NCBI GenBank assembly: GCA_016802295.1
Contig: JAESIW010000194.1
Coordinates: 62,001-126,000, forward strand
Length of the DNA stretch: 64,000 bases
Direction of reading: 5' to 3'
Source of the DNA: Brachionus rotundiformis
Lineage: Eukaryota > Rotifera > Eurotatoria > Ploima > Brachionidae
This document shows positions 21,737-32,043 of this stretch, in pieces. Position numbers and translations under genes: made by a program. How positions within the stretch are numbered: position 1 is the first letter of the stretch; the number at the start of each line of letters is the position of its first letter. The notes beneath the pieces are model-generated. The model ran no database searches. It had not been told where the DNA came from and worked only from the letters and a program-made list of their open reading frames with translations.

Positions 21737-22471
21737 TCAGCACTCAGTTGTACATAAGGTGTAGTCTCGAGTGTCTTGTTTCTCAAAGTTTGCATTATTT
21801 GAAATCTTGGTCGAGACAAATGCCAGCAAAATGCCAAACAAGACATCGAGCAAATAATGGTGCAGTGAGTACACAGCCGAGAAAGCAATCAGACACACAT
21901 GAGCCACACAGAACCATCGTCCGATCCATTGTCTTTCTCCAAACAGGATGATAGACGGCCAAGCGGTATGCAAAGAGGGGAATGCGCCGCAAACCAGCTT
22001 CGAGTGCGAGTAAATTGACTTGAATATTTTGAGATGGATAAGCTTGTCCACTCGGTAGAAATTGGCCTCTGGAATTTTTTCATCCATTACCACCATCCAC
22101 GGAGGTGGCGTCGGAACCATGTACTGAATCATCACTCCAATCATGTTCACTAAACCATATGCCAGCGCTATTCTCAAGCTGTCCTCAATGCTTGTCTTAG
22201 ATCTGACAAGATAAATGCCATAGAACAAAGGCAGCGCAAAATGAAATAGATAAGGTATTGAAGATAAAATGTCTAGCACTGAATTTTGTATTTTGGTCAA
22301 AATAAAATAAACATTGCCACTAAATAGCCAAAGATCAATGTCTACGATTAGATTACGTGAACATTTTTCATGTAAGAATTTTTCTACCAATGGATTGATA
22401 AAAAATAAGATCAAATAAACAAATAGAGGGATAAATACCCAGTAATTTAGCAAAAAGATTTTGCTGATCAT
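21737..22471 (-). CDS. PAP2/Aur1-type lipid phosphotransferase (inositolphosphorylceramide-synthase-like), multipass membrane protein
   Basis: A single-exon 244-residue protein with about six hydrophobic segments, starting at ATG 22471. It has TPPPW (residues 121-125), CGAFPSLHTAWPS (161-173, His168) and HHYLLDV (His204/205, Asp209). These are the spacing and residues of the PAP2 superfamily branch that includes fungal Aur1, which transfers phosphoinositol to ceramide. The catalytic His-His-Asp set is intact. Related PAP2 proteins of animals hydrolyse or transfer phospholipid head groups, so substrate is not fixed by these motifs. The tail (EKQDTRDYTLCTTEC) is short and cytosolic by inference. 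No neighbours suggest a pathway. Confidence 0.75.
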   Translation of the reverse strand: MISKIFLLNYWVFIPLFVYLILFFINPLVEKFLHEKCSRNLIVDIDLWLFSGNVYFILTKIQNSVLDILSSIPYLFHFALPLFYGIYLVRSKTSIEDSLRIALAYGLVNMIGVMIQYMVPTPPPWMVVMDEKIPEANFYRVDKLIHLKIFKSIYSHSKLVCGAFPSLHTAWPSIILFGERQWIGRWFCVAHVCLIAFSAVYSLHHYLLDVLFGILLAFVSTKISNNANFEKQDTRDYTLCTTEC

Positions 22472-24367
22472 AGTTCAACTTGGTAGAATGATTAATAATT
22501 ATATTATTTAAATTTTTAAGGTTTTTTTTTATACGCATGAATTATTTTTAATTTTTGGTTGTTGTTGTTGTTCAAAATTTTTGCTCATCACTATTATATA
22601 AAGTTTTATCATTTATTGTTAAATAAATGAACAAGAGGCAAATGATTACATAAAAGAATTTTTTTTTATTAACACCCAAAAAAAAATTGGTTTTATTTTA
22701 TTCCAAAAAAAATAATTTAAAAGTAATTTAAAGTCTGATTTTGACTTTTTATTTTTCATTTGGTTTGGTAGCCGCATAAATTTTGCTAATTGGTTTATTT
22801 TTTCATTAGATTTTGAAATTTGGCAAATATGCTTTGGACCAAAGTTTTCCCAATATTCCCATAAACATAATAATTGCATTTACCTTTGATATTTAAGTTA
22901 TTTCTTGGCAAAAATTTCAAGTCCAAATCTTTAAAAATAAATTGAGTTGAGTTCATTTTTATATTATCTTAAAAATAATTATTTAATTATAAATAAAATA
23001 TCTAAATTTTGACCACTGAGAGGTTAAATGCTTATAAAATTTATATAAATAAATTAACTTTTTTTTTAAATATAACCCACTTAGACTTTTTGATAAGCTT
23101 TTTTTGTAGCCAAGGTTTTAGGCTAGCCTTTATAAGCCCTATACAATTTAATAACCAGTTTTTGGTTTTACCAAATTTACATTTAAGTTAAATTTGCACA
23201 AAACTGGCAGCGCCACACATCGATATCCTGTGAAATGCAACCTGGTTCTGACCAATCTTCTTAAATAATCAAAAGTCAAATTCAAGGGAATTGTAGAAAA
23301 CGATAAAGAAGCAACAAAAAATTGAGATAGCTATGGTACTGTTAAGGATTATACAAGGTATATGGGGCTCATGAATCTTATTTACATTATATTAATGGGC
23401 TACATGTAATAAAGATTGGCACCATTAGCAGCATTGGCTATCGACTCAAATCCAGGTTAAACGGTGTATTAGTAATTAAGAAGCTAAGGCATATTATATT
23501 AATTAACATTCAAAGGTTCATGTCGACTAATCAATCAACAAAAGAATAAAAACAATTTTTTTTGTTATCAGAAAAACTTATAATTTTTACTAAACTTTAA
23601 TTTTTTGTTTTAAAAAAATAAGAAAAATTTGTGTTCCTTGGCTTTGGACATGTACAATTTAACACCATTTTCATTTTCAAAATTTCACCACATATGCCGC
23701 CGTATTTGAGTGCTTGCTCAATGCTTTTTTTACCTCTAACTTGGCTTTGTCAGAATCCTCTAGTCGCACCAGAGCCTTTTGTTGCCCTATCTTTTACGGT
23801 TTCAAATCTAACTTGTCAATTTAATTAAATTATATATTTTTTCTTTAAACCTAAATTGCTTTTAACTATAAATTTAAAAAAAGTTATTATAACTTTTATT
23901 TTTTATCACATTAACATTAGTTTAACATTTTTATAGTTCTTTTAAAGTGCAATACAATAATTATATAATTTGGTTATAAGCCACGTACCAGTAGACCCTA
24001 ACAGGTCATGAATTTAAAAAAGAGGCTGATAACAATATGATAAAAAAAGAAATCTAAAAATGAGTAGTTCTCCTACGTAGCTACAACACAAACTCCAGTC
24101 AACTTAATTTTCTACAATCTGATGGCACAAAGTATTATCTATTAGGAAATTTTTATTATGTTTGGTTCTAATTCAAAATTCACAAGAAATCTTATGAAAA
24201 TAAAAAAAGGCTACAATTCTGTAATATTTAAAAATTATAAAAATCTTTTTTGGTTTCAAATTACTTTTTAAAACGCTAATTATAAAATAAATTATATTAA
24301 AAAGTATTTACCAAAAACTATTGATTTTTTAATAAAATATGAAAAAAAAGTATTTTTTTTTCTACTT
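22472..24367. other. Mostly non-coding stretch with two weak exon candidates
   Basis: On the minus strand near 22957-22880 an ATG opens MNSTQFIFKDLDLKFLPRNN, followed by a GTAAATGC donor-like site. Near 23795-23700 a frame reads RLEDSDKAKLEVKKALSKHS. Neither matches a family I know and I cannot connect them. The rest is AT-rich DNA without clear repeats. Confidence 0.3.
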
Positions 24368-25087
24368 ATGATATTAACTTTTTCTTTTAATATGCTCCAA
24401 ATTATTTTTATAATTTTAATAAGACCGATTAGACCAGAACTAGTCACTGGTCAAAGCTCTAATGATGCAAGAAAGGTCTTACCTGATTTATTCAATATAT
24501 CATTGATTAAAGAAAAAACTCTTAACTATGAGTATTTTATGGTTCATTTAACAGAAACTAAAGAGAAAGGCATTGGATTATATTCTACCAAAACCATAGC
24601 ACCAAACAGAACAATTTTGTATTATAAGCTAAAAATCTTTAATAAAAGCAACTACACAGCCTTAAGTGGTTCTAAATACAGCTTTATTGTTTTTAAAAAT
24701 AGCACAAGTCAACTTGATGACTCGAAGATTGCAGATATTTATCAAGATTCAAACCAAAAGCCGAGAGGAAGGAAGCCTTACTGGGTAATTAAAAGCCTAT
24801 TTTCTTCAATTGGTAATAAACTTTGTTCTAAAAGGGTTATTTTGTAAATGAACCAAGCAGAAATCAATCAGAAAATGTGATGGTTTATCTTGACCAAAGA
24901 AAATATGATACAGAGGTTGGAAAAAATCTGGTATATAAAATGATAACTAAAAGAACTGTTCAGCCTGGTGAAGAAATAACATGGTAATTATTTATAAAAT
25001 GTATTCTAGTCTAAAATTTTTTATTTATTCAGGTGTTATGGAAGTACTTATGAACGAAATTATTTAACAAGTTGCGGTTATGATTAA
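24368..25087 (+). CDS. SET-domain protein, PRDM-like arrangement, with N-terminal hydrophobic segment
   Basis: SET domains methylate lysines. The visible parts are an N-terminal hydrophobic stretch (residues 1-20, signal-like or anchor), KGIGLYSTKTIAPNRTILYY (the opening SET strand), YFVNEPSRNQSENVMVYL (equivalent to the RFVN.A...EQN motif of PRDM-type domains) and VQPGEEITWCYGSTY (PG.E....YG). A 53-bp GT-AG intron (24986-25032) splits W from CYGS. The join between GRKPYWVIKSLFSSIGN and YFVNEP (about 24810-24840) needs a frame change: a GT...AG stretch there is only about 22 bp, so this is an indel or a pseudogene lesion. The catalytic NH..C.PN form is not present. Stop at 25085-25087. Confidence 0.6.
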
Positions 25088-25206
25088 TTTTTTTTAATTA
25101 AATGACTTAAGTTGTTTATGATTTTAATCATTAGTTTTTAAAGAGAATAAATAAAAAATTTATTTAGATTTAAAAATAATTGAGTTATTTAAGTTAATAC
25201 ACTGTT

Positions 25207-25256
25207 TAGAAGTAGAAGTAGTAGTAGATCACTAAATTACTACTACTACTTAGCAG
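25207..25256. repeat. TAG/CTA triplet repeat hairpin at the end of the RT fragment
   Basis: AGTAGAAGTAGTAGTAG is mirrored by CTACTACTACTTAGCAG. It lies just 3' (minus sense) of the non-LTR retrotransposon fragment and may be its microsatellite-type tail. Confidence 0.5.
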
Positions 25257-26070
25257 TCGATTCATTGTGATTCGTCATCCAAACATCAATCTTAGCTTTA
25301 AAGTTGTAAAGTCTAGTTGCAGTTACAATTTCTTCTGGCAACTTATTCCAAACATCAACAACTCTGTTTGTAAAATAATTAAATCGATGACTACAATTCT
25401 TTACTCTTTCCCGCATCAAGTTCTTGGAGTTTCTTCTAAGATTATGCCTTTTGCTCTTAGGCCTAGTGTTTAAGCTGTAGTTTAAACCATTTCTGAGATT
25501 CACAATCTCCATATTGTTCAATAGTTTGAACATTTGGATTAGATCTCCACGTATCCTTCTTGTTCTTAGACTTGGTAATTTCAGTCTAGATAGCCGTTGT
25601 GGATACTCCAAATCTGCAAGTTCAGGTACTAACCTCGTCGCTCTACGCTGCACTTTTTCGATCTCTTTTATGTCTTTTTCTAAGTAAGGGCACCATGAGC
25701 TGATGGCATATTCCAAATGAGGCTTGACAAGTGAGCAGTTAGTAATCTTACTATTTTTGTTGTTAGGAATTTGAAAGAGCTACGGATCATCCGGAATATA
25801 CGGTTTACCCTTGCAGTCCCATTTTTGATTCTCTTTACCATCTGTATATGTTGTCTAAATCGGATTGTAGACTAAGGATCGAGCTGAAACTCTTGATTAA
25901 CGATATAATTTTTGTATCATCTGCATAAGCTTCACATTCATTTTCGATAATTTCAAACATGTGATTAATGTAACAAAAAGTAATGGTCCCAGTACTGAGC
26001 CTGATTTCGCAAAATCAGTATACACCAGATCCACCGAAAAACCTTGTGCTAGAGCTTTAGTAATTATGTC
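25246..26070 (-). pseudogene. Non-LTR retrotransposon RT fragment (CR1/Jockey-like)
   Basis: The minus strand carries VDLVYTDFAK (RT motif A), joined directly to SGSVLGPLLF (motif B, QGSVLGPLLF), then in another frame NECEAYADDTKIISL (motif C, 25960-25900), then the C-terminal EYAISSWCPYLEKDIKEIEK region through RVVDVWNKLPEEI (25716-25246). Motif A runs into motif B with about 60 residues missing. There are several frame changes. It is a dead, internally deleted copy abutting a MULE fragment. Confidence 0.75.
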
Positions 26071-26840
26071 GTGAACGTACAAGTTATCTGTGTTAGACTG
26101 TTCAACTTTCATACAATCAATAAATTTAAGTAAATTTTGATGAGTTTTGAATGATGACTGTAATCCACGATGCCAACCTTCTAAGTTGTTATTAGTTCTC
26201 GGCAATCCTAAAACAGTTCTTTTATGACAATTCCACATTTCAATCTCAAACATCGGTGACTTACGTTTAGGTGACCTACCTGTAGTTAAAGGACCAATAT
26301 AGTACTGTTCAAAATACTTATATAATTTCGCTAAGTTACTGGGAGACGCTTTTTTAAGTGTCTCAAAAGCTGAAACAACATCTTCTACAGGAACAAAAGC
26401 CAAACAAGCTAACATTTTAGTATACAATTTAGTTTGATTATCTTCTTTAATGTCTTTATAGGCTGTAGCAAGACCATATTCTTGAACGTGTCTCGAAATT
26501 GACTTTTTGAGATGAAAAAAACAACCACATATTTCTGTATCAGAAAATACTTCATCGACAGCATTGATAATACCTAATTCAAAGTCAGTTGAAATAGACA
26601 AAGGCATGTTTTTTAATTTTTTAATTTTTCTTTTAAAACTGTAAAGAACTTAATATAAGTTTCTTGTTGCTTATTTACAAACAACCCATACACAAGTGGT
26701 AAATTTTTACCGTTTTTGATCACATGAACAGTGAATAGTTGTTTGAATAAGATAGGAGCTGCGTCAAACGTACCATCGCATAACCAATTGCGATATTCGC
26801 TAAGTAACTGCAAATTTTTTTCTGTTGCAAATATAAGCAT
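26071..26840 (-). pseudogene. MULE transposase fragment
   Basis: Two frames, 26840-26613 and 26607 downwards, encode LLSEYRNWLCDGTFDAAPIL (first catalytic D), LPLVYGLFVNKQQETYIKFF, then SISTDFELGIINAVDEVF (second D), CGCFFHLKKSI, and NNNLEGWHRGLQ (third, E). This order is the MULE DDE core. The chain then runs into retrotransposon sequence at KALAQGFSVDLVYTDFAK. The SWIM zinc finger is lost. A stop or frame break lies at about 26610. Confidence 0.75.
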
Positions 26841-26884
26841 GCGGTCACTGTTATCTATTAAAAGAATAAAAAAAATAGCATAAA

Positions 26885-27012
26885 AAAAGAATTCAAGTCG
26901 AAATTAATTTTGTCGAAATATAACACGTCAAATTATTATTATGTCTAATTTAGTCATGTCGAATTTTTGCATGTCGAATTAATTTATGTCCAAAAATTAC
27001 TTGTCGAAATTA
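26885..27012 (+). repeat. Spaced TGTCGAATT-type motif array at the MULE fragment end
   Basis: About nine variants of (T/A)GTCGAAATT/TGTCGAATT/TGTCTAATT recur every 13-20 bp directly upstream of the transposase fragment. Their position resembles subterminal transposase-binding repeats; the whole MULE at 39.9-42.3 kb has an equivalent array with a different motif. Confidence 0.55.
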
Positions 27013-29009
27013 TGCAGACCCGCAGCCAGATATGAGGTGATATTCTAATAAATGTTCTAGCATTACATCTTTTACTAGGCTCTCAAGTAATCTGCAAATT
27101 AAACTGGTTAACGAGACTGGAAGGAAATTATATTGTAATTAATATGGTTTTGTGATATTTGTGGTACAAAAGAACAGAACAACGAAGTTTGTCAAATGAA
27201 TTGAGGCTGGTTAGAGTGGATTTGACAAGGTAAAATCAAAGAATAATGAGAGGAGAATTGGCTTTGAATTAAATACTGGATCTGTAACTGCAACATGATA
27301 CAACATTGATGCTTGCTGTTAAAGTCTGCTAAATCTCTGCTAAATGCATTCAAAAAGTATCTAGAGCCACTTTCTTTATTTTGCTAGACGAAGCCCTGTT
27401 GTTACAGCAATTATGTGAATAAGTTATGTTTAGAGTCATAGCCTACAGTCAATTAATTTAAATTTTCTTTTTCTATCAAAAAAATAAAATAAAATGAGCT
27501 AAAGTTTCAAAACTTCAAAACTTAAATGTTATCTTAATTTTTAATTTTTGACTTGAAATTCGTAAACTGCATCCTTTGATATTTAGTACCCAGGAGTCTA
27601 AAACAAAACAATCCTTTAAGAAGTTTTAGTTCTTTCAGACCCAATTATTAATATTAAATATATTAAAAATTATTAAGAAGGTGTATATTTCTATTTAAAA
27701 AAAAGGTGTGGTAATTTTTATTATTGCCAAAAAAAACACTTTTTTCACTTAAATCGTATCTAGTCCTATATATTGAATCCAGTTCCATTAAAAATTAATT
27801 AAATGCCACCATACTCTAAATTTATCCGTTCTCGTACCAATAACCCTGGGGTATTCAGCCAGAAAAAATTATTGAATTTGAATCTGATGATCAACCTGAT
27901 ATCACAAATAGAGATGTTAAACTGCCTTTTAAATTTTTAGGTCTAATAAACCTAAAAATCAATATTACCAAAATTTCAGTATCATTTATTCAATCAATTA
28001 AATAAATATTTAAATTTCGATATCAAATGTCAATATCAACTTAAGACAAAAAAAAACTATAATGTTTCATTGGTACCTTCAAATGAATCATAAGGATATT
28101 AAAGAACTAGTAGGTGTTTTTGGACTAATAATAAAATTTTTCTAAAATACCGATTCCTTTGTCTAAATGAAAATTCAATTCTTGGAGGAGAAGTTATAGA
28201 GAATTGATGCTAACTTATTTAAGGAATCTGTTGAAACAATTATTAATCAAATAATTAATCACGATTTAGAATGCTAAAAGTTTTAACTTATCATTTATCG
28301 TTTGTCAGCGTCAAATAATACATGAAATGTGTGATAAAATTGGCTTATTTCAAAAAACTAATGGTACACGATATAAGGTTTTTACAATATCAAAATCATC
28401 TTTTGCGTCAAACAAAATAAGCTGGCAAGGATAAGTAACAACGATTTGGTAGCTTCAAATGAGGTGTTAAATGTATTTATTTATTTTGTGTTTAAGTTTA
28501 AGTCCCATGGACAAATTAAACTATTAATATAAAATTAAATGGAATAAAAAAAAACACAATTATTTATAAAAATCTATCCTTAAAAGATCATCTAATAAAT
28601 CATAGAATTTAAAGTAAGCTAAGTTTAATTCCATATTTAATTTGATTTTGGCCACAATAAATTTAATTAAATCAACTAGACCATGATTTTCTTTGATAAA
28701 TAAATGATCGATTAGATTATTGCTAGAGAAGTCTTCAAACTATAGTCCATTACATCAATATGAATTTTTTTCTCCACATTATTTAGCTGTTTACAAAAGG
28801 AGGCATTTTTCTGGTCAAACTTTTTATAATTATCGCGAAGGAAAGTCAAGTCATATTCCAGCATACTGAGCTATTTTTTATTCGCTTTAATAAGAATATC
28901 TTGTGTCTCGTGTAAAATTGCTCAATCATCCCTAAGTGCAAGGCTTCTAACAGAGGTCTAATTCTTGAAAATTTCTTAATTCTCAGTGCTCTTTTAATTA
29001 ATAAATTTT
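27013..29009. other. Repeat-derived, gene-free 2 kb
   Basis: AT-rich with scattered short similarity to other repeats (GTGATATTTGTGGTAC...AGAACAGAAC near 27150, like the foldback family; TCTGCTAAAT steps near 27330, like the TCTGCAAA steps of the MULE-type MITEs). No coding exon is supported. Confidence 0.4.
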
Positions 29010-29862
29010 GTCTTATGTCCGAGCCATTGAAGCCTTTTGTTCTTGATGCATTGACTTAATGGCTCTGATTTTGTCATTTTGTGCAGGTCAGCATTCGACA
29101 GTGTCTCAGGCCAGTGTCTCCCGAGAATCCTCCGCAGGCTTCCAGTGTGGAAGGTGTTAAGGTGTTAGGCTTTTTCTGTCAGATTCACTCATCCCCCAAC
29201 ATTCACTTCCGTACATCAATGTTGCTTTTACTACACTGTTGTATAGTTTAAGTTTTGTTTCCTTGCTGTAGCTTTTTGATTTCCATGCTGGTCGGAGTCT
29301 AGCAAAGACACTCTTTGCTTTAGCAAGTCTATTCTTAATGTCTCTGTGTGATCCCAAAGTTGTACTGATAGTGCTACCTAGGTATGTGAATTCATTTACA
29401 CACTCGATTTGTGTACCATCGATGGTGATCGGGGTATCTAATTTGGTGTTTATGCACATGACTTTCGTTTTGGCTCTATTAATTTCGAGTCCGGTTGGTT
29501 TAGCGTTGTTCGCCAAGTCTTGCGTCTTCATATGCATATCTGCTTCTGTACTAGATATTAGCACCAGATCGTCCGCAAAGTCTAAGTCTTCTAGTTTTGC
29601 AGTTAATCCCCATTGAATACCTCTCGCACTAACAATTGTTTTCTTCATGACATAGTCAATCAATATTAGGAATAGTGTCGGAGAGAGAACGCACCCTTGT
29701 CTGAATCCTGTACACACTTTGAAGCTCTCAGATTTCCCTCTTTCCAGAATCACGCTACACTCGAACTTCTCGTAGAAGAGTTTTATCAAGTTAACTATCT
29801 TCTGTGGTAGGCCATATGATCTTAATATAGCCCACAAGGTTTCTCTGTGTATGCTATCTCTG
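29010..29862 (-). pseudogene. Non-LTR retrotransposon RT domain, 3' portion
   Basis: The minus strand reads SIHRETLWAILRSYGLPQ, FRQGCVLSPTLFLILIDYVM (motif B), LEDLDFADDLVLIS (FADD catalytic motif C), NEFTYLGSTIS, then SECWGMSESDRKS. After a frameshift it continues NTFHTGSLRRILGRHWPETL to RLQWLGH (about 29010). The frameshift coincides with an exact tandem AACACCTT duplication (about 29148-29163). The 5' part continues on the opposite strand at 29868-30005. Confidence 0.82.
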
Positions 29863-29867
29863 TATAG

Positions 29868-30005
29868 CAGGTTTTAGGAGGGGGAGAGGATGCATGGACC
29901 AGATATTTACACTTAGGAACATCATAGAACAAAGTCTGGAATGGAATAGCGCCCTGTATCTAAACTTCATTGACTTCAAGAAAGCCTTTGAAATTAAACA
30001 ATAGG
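29868..30005 (+). pseudogene. Inverted 5' portion of the same RT
   Basis: On the plus strand GFRRGRGCMDQIFTLRNII, then ALYLNFIDFKKAFE, is the RT segment that normally directly precedes DSIHRETLW. Here it lies head to head with the minus-strand remainder, so one insertion is split by an inversion at about 29862. It ends in a TAG after KQ. Confidence 0.78.
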
Positions 30006-30488
30006 TGATCATTTTTTTTTTCTTAAATAAATATTTAGATAATACAATATTTTATGCCATTTCAAAAATTTGAGTATTAATTATCTAATTAAATGATATT
30101 GAAATTTCAGTAATATTGATATTCTGGTTTTTTAGACCCAAATTCTACAATTAATTAGTTAAATTTAACTAACTGTGAATTAAGAGAAATATCCGTCCTT
30201 AAAAAAACTTCACAATCTCATTCATCTGTTTCAGAGGAAAAAGAACTAGGGTCAAAAATAACAAACAAAACAAACTTAACTTTTGTTTGAAATTATGAAA
30301 ATTATGAAATAATTCTAGACATTACTTTCGAGAAATATTTCTAATCAAAAAACTCAATATTTTGTTATTAGATAAGCATTTACTTATGTAACTCTCATTC
30401 AAATATAAAGTTAATAATGTTCTATTAGACTAGAAAAATAATTTCGCCTTTAACTTTCTGTCTGCTTTGATTAATTCTAATAATTTTT
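30006..30488. other. AT-rich region upstream of COA8
   Basis: No gene seen. It ends in a pyrimidine-rich AG (TAATTTTTAAG at about 30488) that looks like a splice acceptor for the COA8 coding exon. Confidence 0.4.
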
Positions 30489-30490
30489 AA

Positions 30491-30997
30491 GTGAATAGGC
30501 TGAAGAACTTAGTGGCCAGATTTGGCAAAAAAGGTGCCAAAAAAGACAAAATTCTAAATCACAGAAAGCCTTTCCTCACCGACAAATTTGATCTGATCGG
30601 ACCGGCCAACAAAATCTCCAACCTGCGGCCCATTCGCTCGCACATTCCTGCGAACGAAAGCCAAGTAGAGAAGGACTACCGGCTTCTAAGGGACAAAATA
30701 TTCGACTTTAACCAACAGTACTGGACCCAGCAGAACCTGAAATTCATCGAGTCTAGGAAAAAGTTTATCGAAAAGCACCGAATTGACCAAAAGGTGCTGA
30801 ACAGAAACAAGCTCGAGCCCTTTGAGATCAATGACCCGGACATCAACCAAATGAATGAGTTCTACAAAACCTTTCTCAACGAAAACTACCACAACCACTA
30901 CGAGTACAACCGCGTGTGGTTTCGACTTAATTTAAGTCTCCTTTGGCCGGCCACAAGGGTCATCTTGCACCGGTTGAGGCACAAATTATATAAATAA
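30491..30997 (+). CDS. COA8: COA8 (APOPT1) cytochrome c oxidase assembly factor 8
   Basis: COA8 is a mitochondrial matrix protein that protects complex IV assembly under oxidative stress. The exon encodes about 168 residues: a basic mitochondrial-type N-terminus (MNRLKNLVARFGKKGAKK...), DKFDLIGPANKISNLRPI, HIPANESQVEKDYRLLRD, FNQQYWTQQN, and MNEFYKTFL...YNRVWFRLN. All are in the order of animal COA8. No ATG opens the frame: the first codon is GTG just after an AG, so a start codon split by splicing (A|TG) or an upstream exon is likely. COQ10 follows 90 bp later on the same strand. Confidence 0.85.
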   Translation: MNRLKNLVARFGKKGAKKDKILNHRKPFLTDKFDLIGPANKISNLRPIRSHIPANESQVEKDYRLLRDKIFDFNQQYWTQQNLKFIESRKKFIEKHRIDQKVLNRNKLEPFEINDPDINQMNEFYKTFLNENYHNHYEYNRVWFRLNLSLLWPATRVILHRLRHKLYK

Positions 30998-31087
30998 TAA
31001 AAATTTTTTCACAAATTTTATTTATTTTATTATTTTTTATCTATTAATTGAATAAAAGCAAAAAATATTTTTTATTTAGATGTTAAG

Positions 31088-31834
31088 ATGACGGTCTCAA
31101 AGTGTGCTCATCTATTAAGACCGTACAACAAATTAACAATTTTAATTAAGCGTAATGAGTCGAGCAAAAGTGTAGATTGGGTTATTCAGCAGCCAAAGGA
31201 ACAGCTGTCCTCTTATGGCAAATTTAATTTCAAGCCTGGCAAGTCAATTTTAAAATCAACTGCCAAAGGTAGTTTCTACCATGAGAAAGTGATCTTAGGC
31301 TATTCAAGAGAGCAGATGTGCGATCTTGTGTTCGATGTCAAACGGTATAGAGAATTTTTGCCATTTTGTCTGGACTCGGAAGTGGTGGAAGAGAGGAGCT
31401 CGCGTGCCAGGGGCATAAGTCTGAAAAAGCTGCACACCAGTGCGGCGAGCGAGACCAGCAAGCCGCTCGAACTTCCGTCTTCCTTTAAAGCAAGACTTGA
31501 GATCGGCTACCCGCCCATCAGAGAGTCCTACATTAGTCACGTGAGCATGGTCCGGCCAGAGACTGTCAAGTCCATATCCAGAGACACCAATCTGTTCGAG
31601 TACTTGATAAACGAGTGGAAATTTCACCCGTACAGACCTGCCGATGCAGCGGATGTAGCCGCCGATTGCTGCATTGTAGAATTTTATGTCTCATTCAACT
31701 TTCGCTCTGTGATCTACAACAAATTTTCGAGCTTGGTCATGGACCAAATTTATAAACAAATGCTTGGTGCTTTTATCAAAAGAGCCCGGGTACTCTACGG
31801 CAAGGCGGCCATCGAGCCCAGAAGTCTCAGCTGA
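31088..31834 (+). CDS. COQ10: COQ10, coenzyme Q-binding START-domain protein
   Basis: COQ10 is a mitochondrial lipid-binding chaperone for ubiquinone, needed for Q function in respiration. The 248-residue single exon has an N-terminal targeting region and the START/polyketide-cyclase domain: KGSFYHEKVILGYSREQM, VKRYREFLPFC (the family-typical Y..FLP(W/F)C), FKARLEIGYPPIRESYISHV and VEFYVSFNFRSVIYNKFSSL. A Ser/Thr-rich insertion (about residues 110-135) lies in the middle of the domain. A TTTATTTAG acceptor-like sequence lies 8 bp before the ATG. The position next to COA8 joins two small mitochondrial proteins. Confidence 0.9.
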   Translation: MTVSKCAHLLRPYNKLTILIKRNESSKSVDWVIQQPKEQLSSYGKFNFKPGKSILKSTAKGSFYHEKVILGYSREQMCDLVFDVKRYREFLPFCLDSEVVEERSSRARGISLKKLHTSAASETSKPLELPSSFKARLEIGYPPIRESYISHVSMVRPETVKSISRDTNLFEYLINEWKFHPYRPADAADVAADCCIVEFYVSFNFRSVIYNKFSSLVMDQIYKQMLGAFIKRARVLYGKAAIEPRSLS

Positions 31835-32043
31835 TTTCTAACCATAACATTTTTTCCCATTTTTATCTTCTTTTTTGTTTAAATAAATAAAAAAAAGAGC
31901 AATTTATATTATCAATTAAATAAATTTTTAGTTAATAAATCTATTTTGTTAAAGAAATATAAATAAAAAAATTTATTTTTATTATTTTTCCATGAAATGT
32001 ATCATTTTAAAATGATATCTGTTTAAAAAGACAATTGTTTAAG

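Noticed and set aside
31304..31627. 107-codon minus frame across COQ10
   Set aside because: Antisense shadow of the START domain.
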